Assembly (NCBI GenBank): GCA_025450095.1
Contig: JANWID010000347.1
Coordinates: 1-5,494 of the forward strand
Reading direction: 5' to 3'
Source of the DNA: Bacteroidia bacterium
GTDB lineage: Bacteria > Bacteroidota > Bacteroidia > AKYH767-A > OLB10
Length of the DNA stretch: 5,494 nucleotides
Below, piece after piece: positions 1 to 5,494 of this stretch. The position numbers were made by a program, and so were the translations under genes. Position 1 is the first letter of the stretch. Each line of letters starts with the position of its first letter. A model generated the notes under the pieces. It saw nothing but the letters and a program-made list of their open reading frames with translations, had not been told where the DNA came from and searched no databases.

Positions 1-1510
1 CGGGGTTCACGTTACCACAGGTGATACACTCACTTACATCCGCGGCAGCGTAATTTGCTTTCTCCTTGAAATAAATGATTGCGTCGGAAGGATTACCAAA
101 ATAAATCGGATAGCCTCCGTTATCCAAAATCATGAGACGGTCAAAGAGCTTGAAAATATCGGAAGATGGCTGATGTATAACTACGAAAACCAACTTACCG
201 GCAAGAGTAAGCTGTTTGAGAAGGTCCATCACATTTTCTGAATCAAGTGACGACAATCCTGAAGTAGGTTCATCAACAAACAAAACTGCCGGTTTACGGA
301 TTAGTTCCAATGCGATGTTTAACCTTTTCCGCTGTCCACCGCTGACCATTTTATTAAGTGGATCACCTACCTTCAGATCCCGGATGGCAAGGAGACCGAG
401 TGAATCGAGAAGCTGTAAAACAGCGCTGTCAATTTCATCATCGTTAAGATTTCCCAATGCCAGCTTACTGTTGTAAAACAGGTTTTGGTAAACAGTAAGA
501 TCGTCCAACAAAAAATCATCATGCGGAATATAGCCGATCACACCTTCCAGCTTTTCACGTTCAGTATGGATATTAATACCATTTATAAGTACTTCTCCTT
601 TTTGTGGTTTGAGATTCCCGTTAAGGATATTCAGCAATGTGGATTTACCGGCGCCACTACCACCCATAATGCCTATGAGATTACCTGAAGCGGCAGAAAA
701 ATTCACCGAATGCAATCCTTGACGGCCGTTTGCAAAAAAGTAGTCGACGCTGTTCACTATCATGGAAACATCTTCCGATTGACTATACTCCATAAAGCAG
801 CGCATGATATCGCTGAAATAAACAGGCTGGATCTTAGCTTCCCGGATTACGGCACCCTGGTAAAACGCATATACCCTGCCGTTAACCATCGACTGGCCAT
901 TGAGTAGCAACGGTAGTGTTCCGAAGTATTTTACAAACAGGATGCCTTCCGATGATATGTTAAGAAAGCAAAGATCACCGGAAAGGGTTTCGTTTACCTG
1001 GTACCGTATATTGGGTTGTGATGGTCTGCCGCTGCTGTTTACAACAAGGACCTGGTTGCTGTTTTCCAGAGCGGCGACATTTTTTGCTGAGGCAAATGAA
1101 AAGCTGAGCCTTGATTCTCCTGCTTCAATATTGAAAACACTGGCGACTGTATCAATGAATTCGAGTTCTTGCTCTCCGGGTGTTTCCCCGAATGACCAGG
1201 CAAACTCAATGAGCTTTACCAGTACAATATGCTTTTGTTTCTGGTCGAGCTCGCTGTTTATGTCCGTGCATATACGAAGAATCTTTACCGAGTTTACCGA
1301 AACCCGTTTGGTAGCTTTCCCGGCGCTCGCCTTACCCTGCAGGAACCGGATATATTCATCGAAAAAGTTAAGATAGTATTCCTGTTGTGCCTGGCTTACC
1401 TGGCGTTTCAGAAAATTTTCAACAATACTCCGGGCTTCATCCGACAGCTGTTCACGGTTTGCAATTATGGCAAACAGCTGCATCAGGGCTTTAAGTATTT
1501 TCTCGCTCAT
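1..1510 (-). CDS. ABCG-like ABC transporter ATPase with TerB-like N-terminal extension (partial, C-terminus off the left edge)
   Basis: The frame is open from ATG (1510-1508) to the window edge, giving 503 residues and no stop. Residues 265-480 are a complete nucleotide-binding domain: Walker A GGSGAGKST 283-291, signature VSGGQRKR 389-396, Walker B AVLFVDE 408-414, D-loop SSLD 420-423 and H-loop His446. The order and the 'TSGLSS' and 'VIHQPSSDIF' strings are those of ABCG (White/ABC-2) proteins, in which the ATPase precedes the membrane domain, so a permease half probably lies off-window. Cys495-x-x-Cys498 followed by GNVNP sits where ABCG proteins have their Cys/NPAD stretch. The Q-loop position reads GYIPHDD, with His330 in place of Gln. 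Residues 1-140 look all-helical; 95-128 resemble a TerB-like helix pair (EFAWSFGE..GEQELEFI). Residues 150-250 look beta-rich and could be FHA-like. Role inferred: ATP-driven export at the inner membrane, substrate unknown. No good Shine-Dalgarno precedes the start, but it is the first ATG in the frame after the terminator. The ATPase call is firm; the N-terminal domain names are tentative. Confidence 0.92.
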   Translation of the reverse strand, partial: MSEKILKALMQLFAIIANREQLSDEARSIVENFLKRQVSQAQQEYYLNFFDEYIRFLQGKASAGKATKRVSVNSVKILRICTDINSELDQKQKHIVLVKLIEFAWSFGETPGEQELEFIDTVASVFNIEAGESRLSFSFASAKNVAALENSNQVLVVNSSGRPSQPNIRYQVNETLSGDLCFLNISSEGILFVKYFGTLPLLLNGQSMVNGRVYAFYQGAVIREAKIQPVYFSDIMRCFMEYSQSEDVSMIVNSVDYFFANGRQGLHSVNFSAASGNLIGIMGGSGAGKSTLLNILNGNLKPQKGEVLINGINIHTEREKLEGVIGYIPHDDFLLDDLTVYQNLFYNSKLALGNLNDDEIDSAVLQLLDSLGLLAIRDLKVGDPLNKMVSGGQRKRLNIALELIRKPAVLFVDEPTSGLSSLDSENVMDLLKQLTLAGKLVFVVIHQPSSDIFKLFDRLMILDNGGYPIYFGNPSDAIIYFKEKANYAAADVSECITCGNVNP

Positions 1511-1544
1511 ATCCGGTTGAAAGTTACCACAGTTTTTGGAAACT

Positions 1545-1576
1545 AAAAAAGGAAGAACATGCGTTCTTCCTTTTTT
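1545..1576 (-). terminator. Strong intrinsic terminator after the lipoprotein gene
   Basis: Perfect 14-bp inverted repeat: AAAAAAGGAAGAAC (1545-1558), a 4-base loop ATGC, then GTTCTTCCTTTTTT (1563-1576). Read on the minus strand it is a GC-containing hairpin ending in a run of T, 19 bases beyond the stop codon of the lipoprotein gene. The A and T runs flank it symmetrically, so it could also work on the plus strand, but no plus-strand gene ends here. It lies only 34 bases upstream of the ABC gene start, which is in the same direction. Confidence 0.85.
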
Positions 1577-1595
1577 ATATTATTATGATGGAGTA

Positions 1596-2444
1596 TTACT
1601 TTGTGATGTTGGCACGGACTTTTGTAAGCTTGTCACCCAGTTTTGCAAGGAAAGCAGCATCGATTGCTTTAGCGTCGGCGGGTTCTTTATAAATTTCAAG
1701 CAACCCGTCGAAATCAGCTTTTATGGCAGCCATTTCCGGATTACCAGTGAATTCACCCAATACTTTTGCGATATTATCGAGATAAACACGTTGTTCCCAC
1801 ACCCGCTGAAATAAAATTTCGTTTGCATTGGTGCGGTTAATATTTTTAAGCAGGTGAACTGTTATATACTGACATTCGAGCCAGCTTCCCGCAAGGATCT
1901 CGCTCGCAGTTTCAAGTCTTTCGTTGGAACGCAGGTATGCGTCGGTTGCACCATATGCTTCATCGATCACACGTGTTAGTGAATCGCGGTTTTCGGAATT
2001 TGCTTCAAAACGATCCACAAATTTTTTAAAAGTTTCCCCGAGATTCAACTCCTCAGCGAGAGTTTTTGAAGCGGTGTAGTAATCATAAATATCAGTGTTC
2101 CTTTCATTGATGACCAGGTATGCAAGATCAACACCATAAACACCATAATTGAAAGCCTGCTTCATCGAGGTTGTATAATTCTTTACATTCCCGGATGGAT
2201 TCAGCAGGGAAACATTTATAGGAAGATCCGATTTGGTAAATTCATCAAAAATTACAATGGGTGAAGGCAGGTTGGCAATGGTATAAGAAAATCGGAAAGT
2301 TGCCACTTCATCAATGGGTGTAGTATCTTGTTCAACTTTACCCTGCCCGCCTGATTGATCCGTAGCATTTTTATCGCCTCCGCAGGAAAATAACGCAACT
2401 GATACCGTAACTGCAGCAATTAACACCGCTGATATGTTTTTCAT
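1596..2444 (-). CDS. Conserved lipoprotein of unknown function
   Basis: Predicts 282 residues starting at ATG 2444. The first 21 residues are a lipoprotein signal peptide: MKN, a hydrophobic stretch, then lipobox LFSC with lipidated Cys21. A Gly/Asp/Gln-rich linker (22-46) follows, then a soluble domain that looks mostly helical with no further membrane span. The mature protein should be anchored in the envelope; no acidic cluster directly follows Cys21, so surface export is not suggested. The pattern NLPSPI (about 58-63), LLNPSGN, YTTS and NYGVYGVDLAYL resembles uncharacterised lipoproteins I recall as common in Bacteroidota; I know of no function. A TTG 18 bases upstream would add six residues, but it overlaps the -7 element of the predicted promoter and would spoil the signal peptide N-terminus, so ATG 2444 is preferred. 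The gene has its own promoter and a strong terminator, so it is probably transcribed alone. Confidence 0.85.
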   Translation of the reverse strand: MKNISAVLIAAVTVSVALFSCGGDKNATDQSGGQGKVEQDTTPIDEVATFRFSYTIANLPSPIVIFDEFTKSDLPINVSLLNPSGNVKNYTTSMKQAFNYGVYGVDLAYLVINERNTDIYDYYTASKTLAEELNLGETFKKFVDRFEANSENRDSLTRVIDEAYGATDAYLRSNERLETASEILAGSWLECQYITVHLLKNINRTNANEILFQRVWEQRVYLDNIAKVLGEFTGNPEMAAIKADFDGLLEIYKEPADAKAIDAAFLAKLGDKLTKVRANITK

Positions 2445-2459
2445 ACAATAGATTTTCAG

Positions 2460-2490
2460 CAAATATATGCCCTTTCAGGATAAATACAAA
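2460..2490 (-). promoter_or_regulatory. Bacteroidota-type promoter for the lipoprotein gene
   Basis: On the minus strand, TTTG (2490-2487) is followed after 19 bases by TATATTTG (2467-2460), an exact match to the known Bacteroidota consensus TTTG / TAnnTTTG. Transcription should start a few bases further on, around 2453-2456, giving a leader of only about 9-12 bases before ATG 2444. This decides the start codon, since the upstream TTG at 2462 overlaps the -7 element. Confidence 0.7.
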
Positions 2491-2627
2491 AGATTTAACC
2501 GTATGCCAAAACCGTTACTAAACCAGATATACAAAATTGAATTACAGCTTTTTGAGAATAGAAATCAGATAATGGTAAGTTGAATAACAAATAATCCTTT
2601 TGCTGTATTTTTTACCGGGACAACACT

Positions 2628-2661
2628 CCTGTAAACCTGTCATCTGCAACACCTATATTTG
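2628..2661 (+). promoter_or_regulatory. Probable Bacteroidota-type promoter for the carboxylase gene
   Basis: TATATTTG at 2654-2661 matches the -7 consensus TAnnTTTG exactly and ends 19 bases before ATG 2681. The -33 box is weaker: CCTG at 2628-2631 with a 22-base spacer, against consensus TTTG. The predicted transcript start near 2666-2670 implies a leader of roughly 11-15 bases with no Shine-Dalgarno. The same -7 octamer serves the divergent lipoprotein gene. The rest of the gap 2445-2680 shows no ORF or obvious operator. Confidence 0.55.
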
Positions 2662-2680
2662 CAACTTCGAATTTCTTTTT

Positions 2681-4327
2681 ATGGAAACAAAGTATAACAC
2701 CGACATGGTGTTTAACAGGAATGAGGATTTCAACAAAACAGAAGTCAGCAACCTGAATCAGCGTCTTGCGAAAGTGCACGAAGGTGGTGGAAAGAAAAAC
2801 GCTGCAAAGCAAAAAGAGAAAGGTAAGATGCTGGCCCGTGAACGAATTGCGTACCTGCTGGATGAAGACAGGCCCAACCTTGAGATTGGTGCATTTGCAG
2901 CACAGGATATGTATGTTGACCAGGGTGGTTGTCCTTCCGCAGGTGTGGTAGTGGTAATAGGGTATATCGCCGGAAGGCAATGCATTGTTGTTGCAAATGA
3001 CGCAACCGTAAAAGCCGGAGCATGGTTTCCCATGACTGCGAAAAAAAACCTCCGGGCACAGGAAATTGCCATGGAAAATCGTCTGCCGATCGTTTACCTG
3101 GTTGACAGTGCTGGTGTTTTTCTTCCCATGCAGGATGAAATTTTTCCTGACAAGGAACATTTTGGAAGAATCTTCCGGAATAACGCAGTCATGTCTTCCA
3201 GAGGTATAATTCAAATTGCCGCGATCATGGGAAGTTGTGTTGCCGGAGGTGCTTATCTGCCTATAATGAGTGATGAGGCTATGATTGTGGATAAAACCGG
3301 TTCCATTTTTCTTGCCGGATCGTACCTGGTGAAAGCCGCCATCGGAGAAGATATAGATAACGAAACTTTAGGTGGTGCAACAACACAGTGTGAGATATCC
3401 GGTGTAACCGACAATAAGTTTCCAAATGATGCTGCATGTCTTGATTATATCAAAAAGCTATTCAATAAAATCGGCACCTTCGAAAAAACAGGTTTCGATC
3501 GTATGGCTCCGGATATGCCCTCTTTAAACCAGAAAGAAATTTACGGACTCATTCCCGCTGAACGCGAAAAACCATACGATATGCGGGACGTGATTTTAAG
3601 GTTGGTAGACCGATCGGAGTTTGACGAGTACAAACAATTATACGGACAAAGTATTCTTTGCGGCCTTGGGCGGATTGATGGATGGGCCGTTGGAATCGTG
3701 GCAAACCAGCGGAAAGTTGTCAAAAGTAAAAAAGGAGAAATGCAAATTGGTGGTGTGATCTACAGTGATTCTGCAGATAAAGCCACGCGTTTTATAATGA
3801 ATTGCAATCAGCGGAAAATTCCTTTGGTTTTTTTGCAGGATGTAACCGGTTTCATGGTAGGAAGTCGTTCGGAACAGGGAGGTATTATTAAGGATGGCGC
3901 CAAAATGGTGAATGCCATGTCGAATTCGGTAGTACCCAAATTTACAATCGTAATTGGTAATTCATATGGTGCCGGTAATTATGCCATGTGTGGGAAAGCA
4001 TATGATCCAAGATTGATAGCTGCATGGCCCAGCGCCCAGATAGCAGTGATGGGAGGGGCGCAGGCTGCCAAAACCCTTTTACAAATACAGGTTAGCAGCC
4101 TGAAGGCACAGGGTAGGGAAATTACACCGGAAGATGAAGCAGAACTTTTAAAAACCATTACCGACCGGTACAACAACCAAACATCTCCTTATTATGCTGC
4201 TGCAAGGATGTGGGTAGATGCCGTGATCGACCCTCTTGAAACCCGGCAATGGATCTCCATGGGTATTGAAATGGCGGATCATGCTCCTCTTGAAAAACAA
4301 TTTAATACGGGTATAATACAAACGTAA
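2681..4327 (+). CDS. Acyl-CoA carboxylase carboxyltransferase (beta) subunit, 3-methylcrotonyl-CoA carboxylase type
   Basis: Predicts 548 residues, normal length for a single-chain carboxyltransferase with two crotonase-fold halves (about 30-280 and 290-540). It transfers the carboxyl group from carboxybiotin to an acyl-CoA in the cytoplasm. The glycine-rich loops that stabilise the two enolates are present: GSCVAGGAY (184-192) in the N half and GNSYGAGNYAM (426-436) in the C half. ANDATVKAGAWFP (105-117) and EIAMENRLPIVYLVDSAG (128-145) follow the MCC beta pattern rather than propionyl-CoA carboxylase, which usually has DSGGARIQEG at the latter position. The likely substrate is therefore 3-methylcrotonyl-CoA (leucine breakdown), though related branched acyl-CoAs cannot be excluded. 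ATG 2681 is chosen because a TTG at 2600 would add 27 unrelated residues and lies upstream of the promoter. No alpha subunit (biotin carboxylase/carrier) is adjacent, so it must be encoded elsewhere. Confidence 0.95.
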   Translation: METKYNTDMVFNRNEDFNKTEVSNLNQRLAKVHEGGGKKNAAKQKEKGKMLARERIAYLLDEDRPNLEIGAFAAQDMYVDQGGCPSAGVVVVIGYIAGRQCIVVANDATVKAGAWFPMTAKKNLRAQEIAMENRLPIVYLVDSAGVFLPMQDEIFPDKEHFGRIFRNNAVMSSRGIIQIAAIMGSCVAGGAYLPIMSDEAMIVDKTGSIFLAGSYLVKAAIGEDIDNETLGGATTQCEISGVTDNKFPNDAACLDYIKKLFNKIGTFEKTGFDRMAPDMPSLNQKEIYGLIPAEREKPYDMRDVILRLVDRSEFDEYKQLYGQSILCGLGRIDGWAVGIVANQRKVVKSKKGEMQIGGVIYSDSADKATRFIMNCNQRKIPLVFLQDVTGFMVGSRSEQGGIIKDGAKMVNAMSNSVVPKFTIVIGNSYGAGNYAMCGKAYDPRLIAAWPSAQIAVMGGAQAAKTLLQIQVSSLKAQGREITPEDEAELLKTITDRYNNQTSPYYAAARMWVDAVIDPLETRQWISMGIEMADHAPLEKQFNTGIIQT

Positions 4328-4358
4328 AATTATTTTTAGTTTCACGTTTTAAATATTC

Positions 4359-4373
4359 ATTGATACCATCAAT
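4359..4373 (+). promoter_or_regulatory. Small perfect hairpin or operator-like palindrome before the MazG-like gene
   Basis: ATTGAT (4359-4364), ACC, ATCAAT (4368-4373): a perfect 6-bp inverted repeat with a 3-base centre, ending 11 bases before ATG 4385. It lies in the 57-base gap after the carboxylase stop. It could be a protein-binding site or an RNA hairpin near the ribosome entry region. It is AT-rich and short enough to occur by chance. Confidence 0.25.
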
Positions 4374-4384
4374 CATCTTAATAC

Positions 4385-4780
4385 ATGTCAGATTTCAGTT
4401 CCATACTCGGCCAGGTGCACCAGTTTCATGAAGTGTTCGGTCTTGAATACCATGATTCACCGAGGGCAGATATAAGCACTAAAATTATTGAGCTGCGTCA
4501 TCGCCTGATGGCGGAAGAAAACGACGAATACCTCGAGGCGGCAAAAGCAGGCAACCTGAACCAGGTTGCTGATGCACTCGGAGACAAGCTGTATATACTT
4601 TGCGGAACCATTATCGCGCATGGCCTCCAGCATAAAATTACCGAGGTGTTTGAGGAAATTCACCGCAGCAATATGAGCAAACTCGACAGTGAAGGAAAGC
4701 CGATTTACCGCGAGGATGGGAAAATATTGAAAAGCGAAAATTATTTTTTACCCGATATTGAAAAAGTGCTTGAGGGGTAA
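4385..4780 (+). CDS. MazG-like nucleoside triphosphate pyrophosphohydrolase family protein
   Basis: Predicts 131 residues, a single all-alpha domain of the MazG / phosphoribosyl-ATP pyrophosphohydrolase superfamily. Family members hydrolyse (d)NTPs or similar nucleotides to the monophosphate and pyrophosphate using Mg2+ held by acidic side chains. The metal-binding signature is visible as E44-E45-N-D-E48 (AEENDEYLEA), then D63 and D67 in VADALGDKLYIL. The following helix, EIHRSNMSKL (91-100), and the tail GKPIYREDGKILKSENY (104-120) are typical of the small stand-alone subgroup with a Lys/Asn-rich C-terminus. The exact substrate cannot be read from sequence; house-cleaning of non-canonical nucleotides is the usual proposal. 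It starts 57 bases after the carboxylase in the same direction and may be co-transcribed with it; I see no strong promoter of its own and no metabolic link between the two. It converges on the VOC gene. Confidence 0.88.
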   Translation: MSDFSSILGQVHQFHEVFGLEYHDSPRADISTKIIELRHRLMAEENDEYLEAAKAGNLNQVADALGDKLYILCGTIIAHGLQHKITEVFEEIHRSNMSKLDSEGKPIYREDGKILKSENYFLPDIEKVLEG

Positions 4781-4795
4781 TTTTCCTCCGGAAAA
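4781..4795. terminator. Possible weak hairpin between convergent genes
   Basis: TTTTCC (4781-4786), TCC, GGAAAA (4790-4795) forms a perfect 6-bp stem directly after the MazG-like stop codon. It is not followed by a proper T-run on either strand, so it is at best a weak terminator. The remaining gap to 4864 is AT-rich and shows nothing else. Confidence 0.25.
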
Positions 4796-4864
4796 CATCC
4801 AGGAAAAGGGCTGAAATTGTTTGGCCGGTTTACATGATTACTACTCTGGCTATATTTTATTAGT

Positions 4865-5290
4865 TTATGAATGCCCGGATACATCGTTATTATTATCCAG
4901 TTGCAGAAATGGATTGTAAGCCAGTTCCCATGCGTTTCCTTCCACATCGCTGATATAACCCCGGTAACCACCCCAAAATACTTTTTCAGGTTTCTTTAGA
5001 GATCCTGCGCCATTTTTCACGAGATGATTGTATACTTTATCAACTTCCGTTTCAGAATGGAAATTGATAGCGAGTGAAAAATGACGGAAGCCATTACCTC
5101 CATTCGACACACCAATGTCTGCAGCCAGCTCATCAGAGGGAAATAGGGCTAAAATAAATCCATTCATACGGTAAAACACGATTCCATCACTGTCTTTAAT
5201 AGGTGTCCATCCGAATATGTTAGTGTAAAATGTTCTCATTTTCCCGAGGTTATTCACGCCAAGGGTGATAAAACTGATGCGCTGGTCCAT
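4865..5290 (-). CDS. VOC superfamily (glyoxalase-fold) protein
   Basis: Predicts 141 residues from ATG 5290, the usual size of a two-module vicinal oxygen chelate protein acting as a dimer in the cytoplasm. Module one begins RISFITLGVNNLGKMRTFYTN (residues 4-24), the classic strand-helix opening followed by FGW. Module two begins FRHFSLAI (68-75) and ends with FWGGYRGYISD (105-115) and GNAWELAYNP (118-127), where Glu122 is at the usual metal-ligand position and His70 may be a second ligand. The first-module ligand position is occupied by a non-ligand residue, so the metal site may be incomplete or different from true glyoxalase I. This matches the 'WGGY.GYF.D..G..WE.A.NP' subgroup, whose members have no fixed reaction. 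An in-frame ATG at 5323 would add 11 residues (MPTFNSLIVLP) that are not part of the fold. A -7-like TACTTTTA at 5318-5311 lies 20 bases before ATG 5290, which favours the shorter form, but no -33 box is evident. The tail after residue 130 (LDNNNDVSGHS) is probably disordered. Confidence 0.88.
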   Translation of the reverse strand: MDQRISFITLGVNNLGKMRTFYTNIFGWTPIKDSDGIVFYRMNGFILALFPSDELAADIGVSNGGNGFRHFSLAINFHSETEVDKVYNHLVKNGAGSLKKPEKVFWGGYRGYISDVEGNAWELAYNPFLQLDNNNDVSGHS

Positions 5291-5361
5291 AGGTAAAACT
5301 ATTAATGAATTAAAAGTAGGCATTCCTTAACTAGCCAGGTTCTATTCTGATAAACCTGTTA

Positions 5362-5415
5362 TTACCTCTGAAAATTCAGTTTTTTAAACATTTATTTATA
5401 CGATTTCAGAGGTAA
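5362..5415. repeat. Perfect 12-bp inverted repeat with overlapping alternative hairpin, upstream of the VOC gene
   Basis: TTACCTCTGAAA (5362-5373) and its exact reverse complement TTTCAGAGGTAA (5404-5415) flank a 30-base AT-rich centre. Within it, CTGAA (5368-5372) can also pair with TTCAG (5375-5379), which would compete with the long stem; that small hairpin is followed by six T. The repeat lies 71 bases upstream of the VOC start, in a gene-free stretch (5291-5494). It could be a binding site for a dimeric regulator, an RNA hairpin, or the remnant of a small element. Nothing downstream to 5494 is recognisable apart from a TTGACA at 5485-5490 that cannot be judged because the window ends. 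Confidence 0.5.
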
Positions 5416-5494
5416 ATAAGCATCGTTAATAAGGGAAATTAATACATTTTAAGAGGGGAAATATCATCCCGCTATTAACAATTATTGACAAAAC

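Noticed and set aside
216..1546. Several plus-strand open frames across the left region (for example 216-476, 900-1376, 1229-1546)
   Set aside because: They lie antisense to the ABC gene, which shows all ATPase motifs in one uninterrupted frame. Their translations resemble no family and overlap one another.
2445..2462. TTG start at 2462 for the lipoprotein
   Set aside because: It overlaps the predicted -7 promoter element and would put MLKIYC ahead of a normal lipoprotein signal peptide.
2600..2680. TTG start at 2600 for the carboxylase
   Set aside because: It lies upstream of the predicted promoter, and the extra 27 Cys-rich residues do not belong to the family; the normal N-terminus begins at ATG 2681.
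2612..3214. A 200-residue minus-strand open frame over the start of the carboxylase gene
   Set aside because: Antisense to strongly conserved carboxyltransferase sequence, Cys/His/Phe-rich composition, no recognisable domain.
4320..4349. AAACGT ... ACGTTT inverted repeat over the carboxylase stop codon, as a terminator
   Set aside because: Only six base pairs plus a bulged AAA/TTT extension, AT-rich, and no T-run after the stem; too weak to call.
5485..5490. TTGACA as a -35 box of a rightward promoter
   Set aside because: Bacteroidota use a different -33/-7 consensus, and the window ends before any second element could be seen.
5416..5494. Short peptide genes or a CRISPR-like repeat at the right end
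   Set aside because: Only very short frames are present, and the similar AAGGGAAAT / GGGGAAATAT strings are imperfect, AT-rich and not regularly spaced.

Overview
The window looks like ordinary chromosomal DNA of a member of the Bacteroidota. Three things suggest this. The protein families are typical of the phylum: an ABCG-like ATPase with a long N-terminal extension, and a conserved lipoprotein of unknown function. Start codons lack clear Shine-Dalgarno sequences. Two divergent promoters carry the phylum's -7 element (TAnnTTTG), one with a TTTG -33 box at the expected spacing. I see no mobile element, CRISPR array, tRNA or rRNA.

Layout from left to right. Positions 1-1510 (minus strand) hold the N-terminal 503 residues of a large ABC protein, cut by the left edge before its membrane domain. 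A strong intrinsic terminator (1545-1576) separates it from an upstream minus-strand gene for a 282-residue lipoprotein of unknown function (1596-2444). The 236-bp gap 2445-2680 is a divergent control region, with one promoter for the lipoprotein and one for the plus-strand gene 2681-4327. That gene encodes the carboxyltransferase (beta) subunit of a biotin-dependent acyl-CoA carboxylase, most like 3-methylcrotonyl-CoA carboxylase. A MazG-like nucleotide pyrophosphohydrolase (4385-4780, plus) follows. It converges on a VOC (glyoxalase-fold) protein on the minus strand (4865-5290). The right end (5291-5494) is AT-rich, shows no gene, and contains a perfect 12-bp inverted repeat.

The genes do not form one obvious pathway. 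The carboxylase subunit would act in leucine or other branched acyl-CoA breakdown, but needs a biotin carboxylase/biotin carrier subunit encoded elsewhere. The MazG-like and VOC proteins look like small housekeeping enzymes. The lipoprotein and ABC protein lie in the same direction and both concern the cell envelope, but the terminator between them argues against a simple operon. I found no convincing new multi-gene system. The items most worth a second look are the ABC protein's architecture and its His at the Q-loop position, the conserved lipoprotein, the terminator inside a possible operon, and the right-end inverted repeat.
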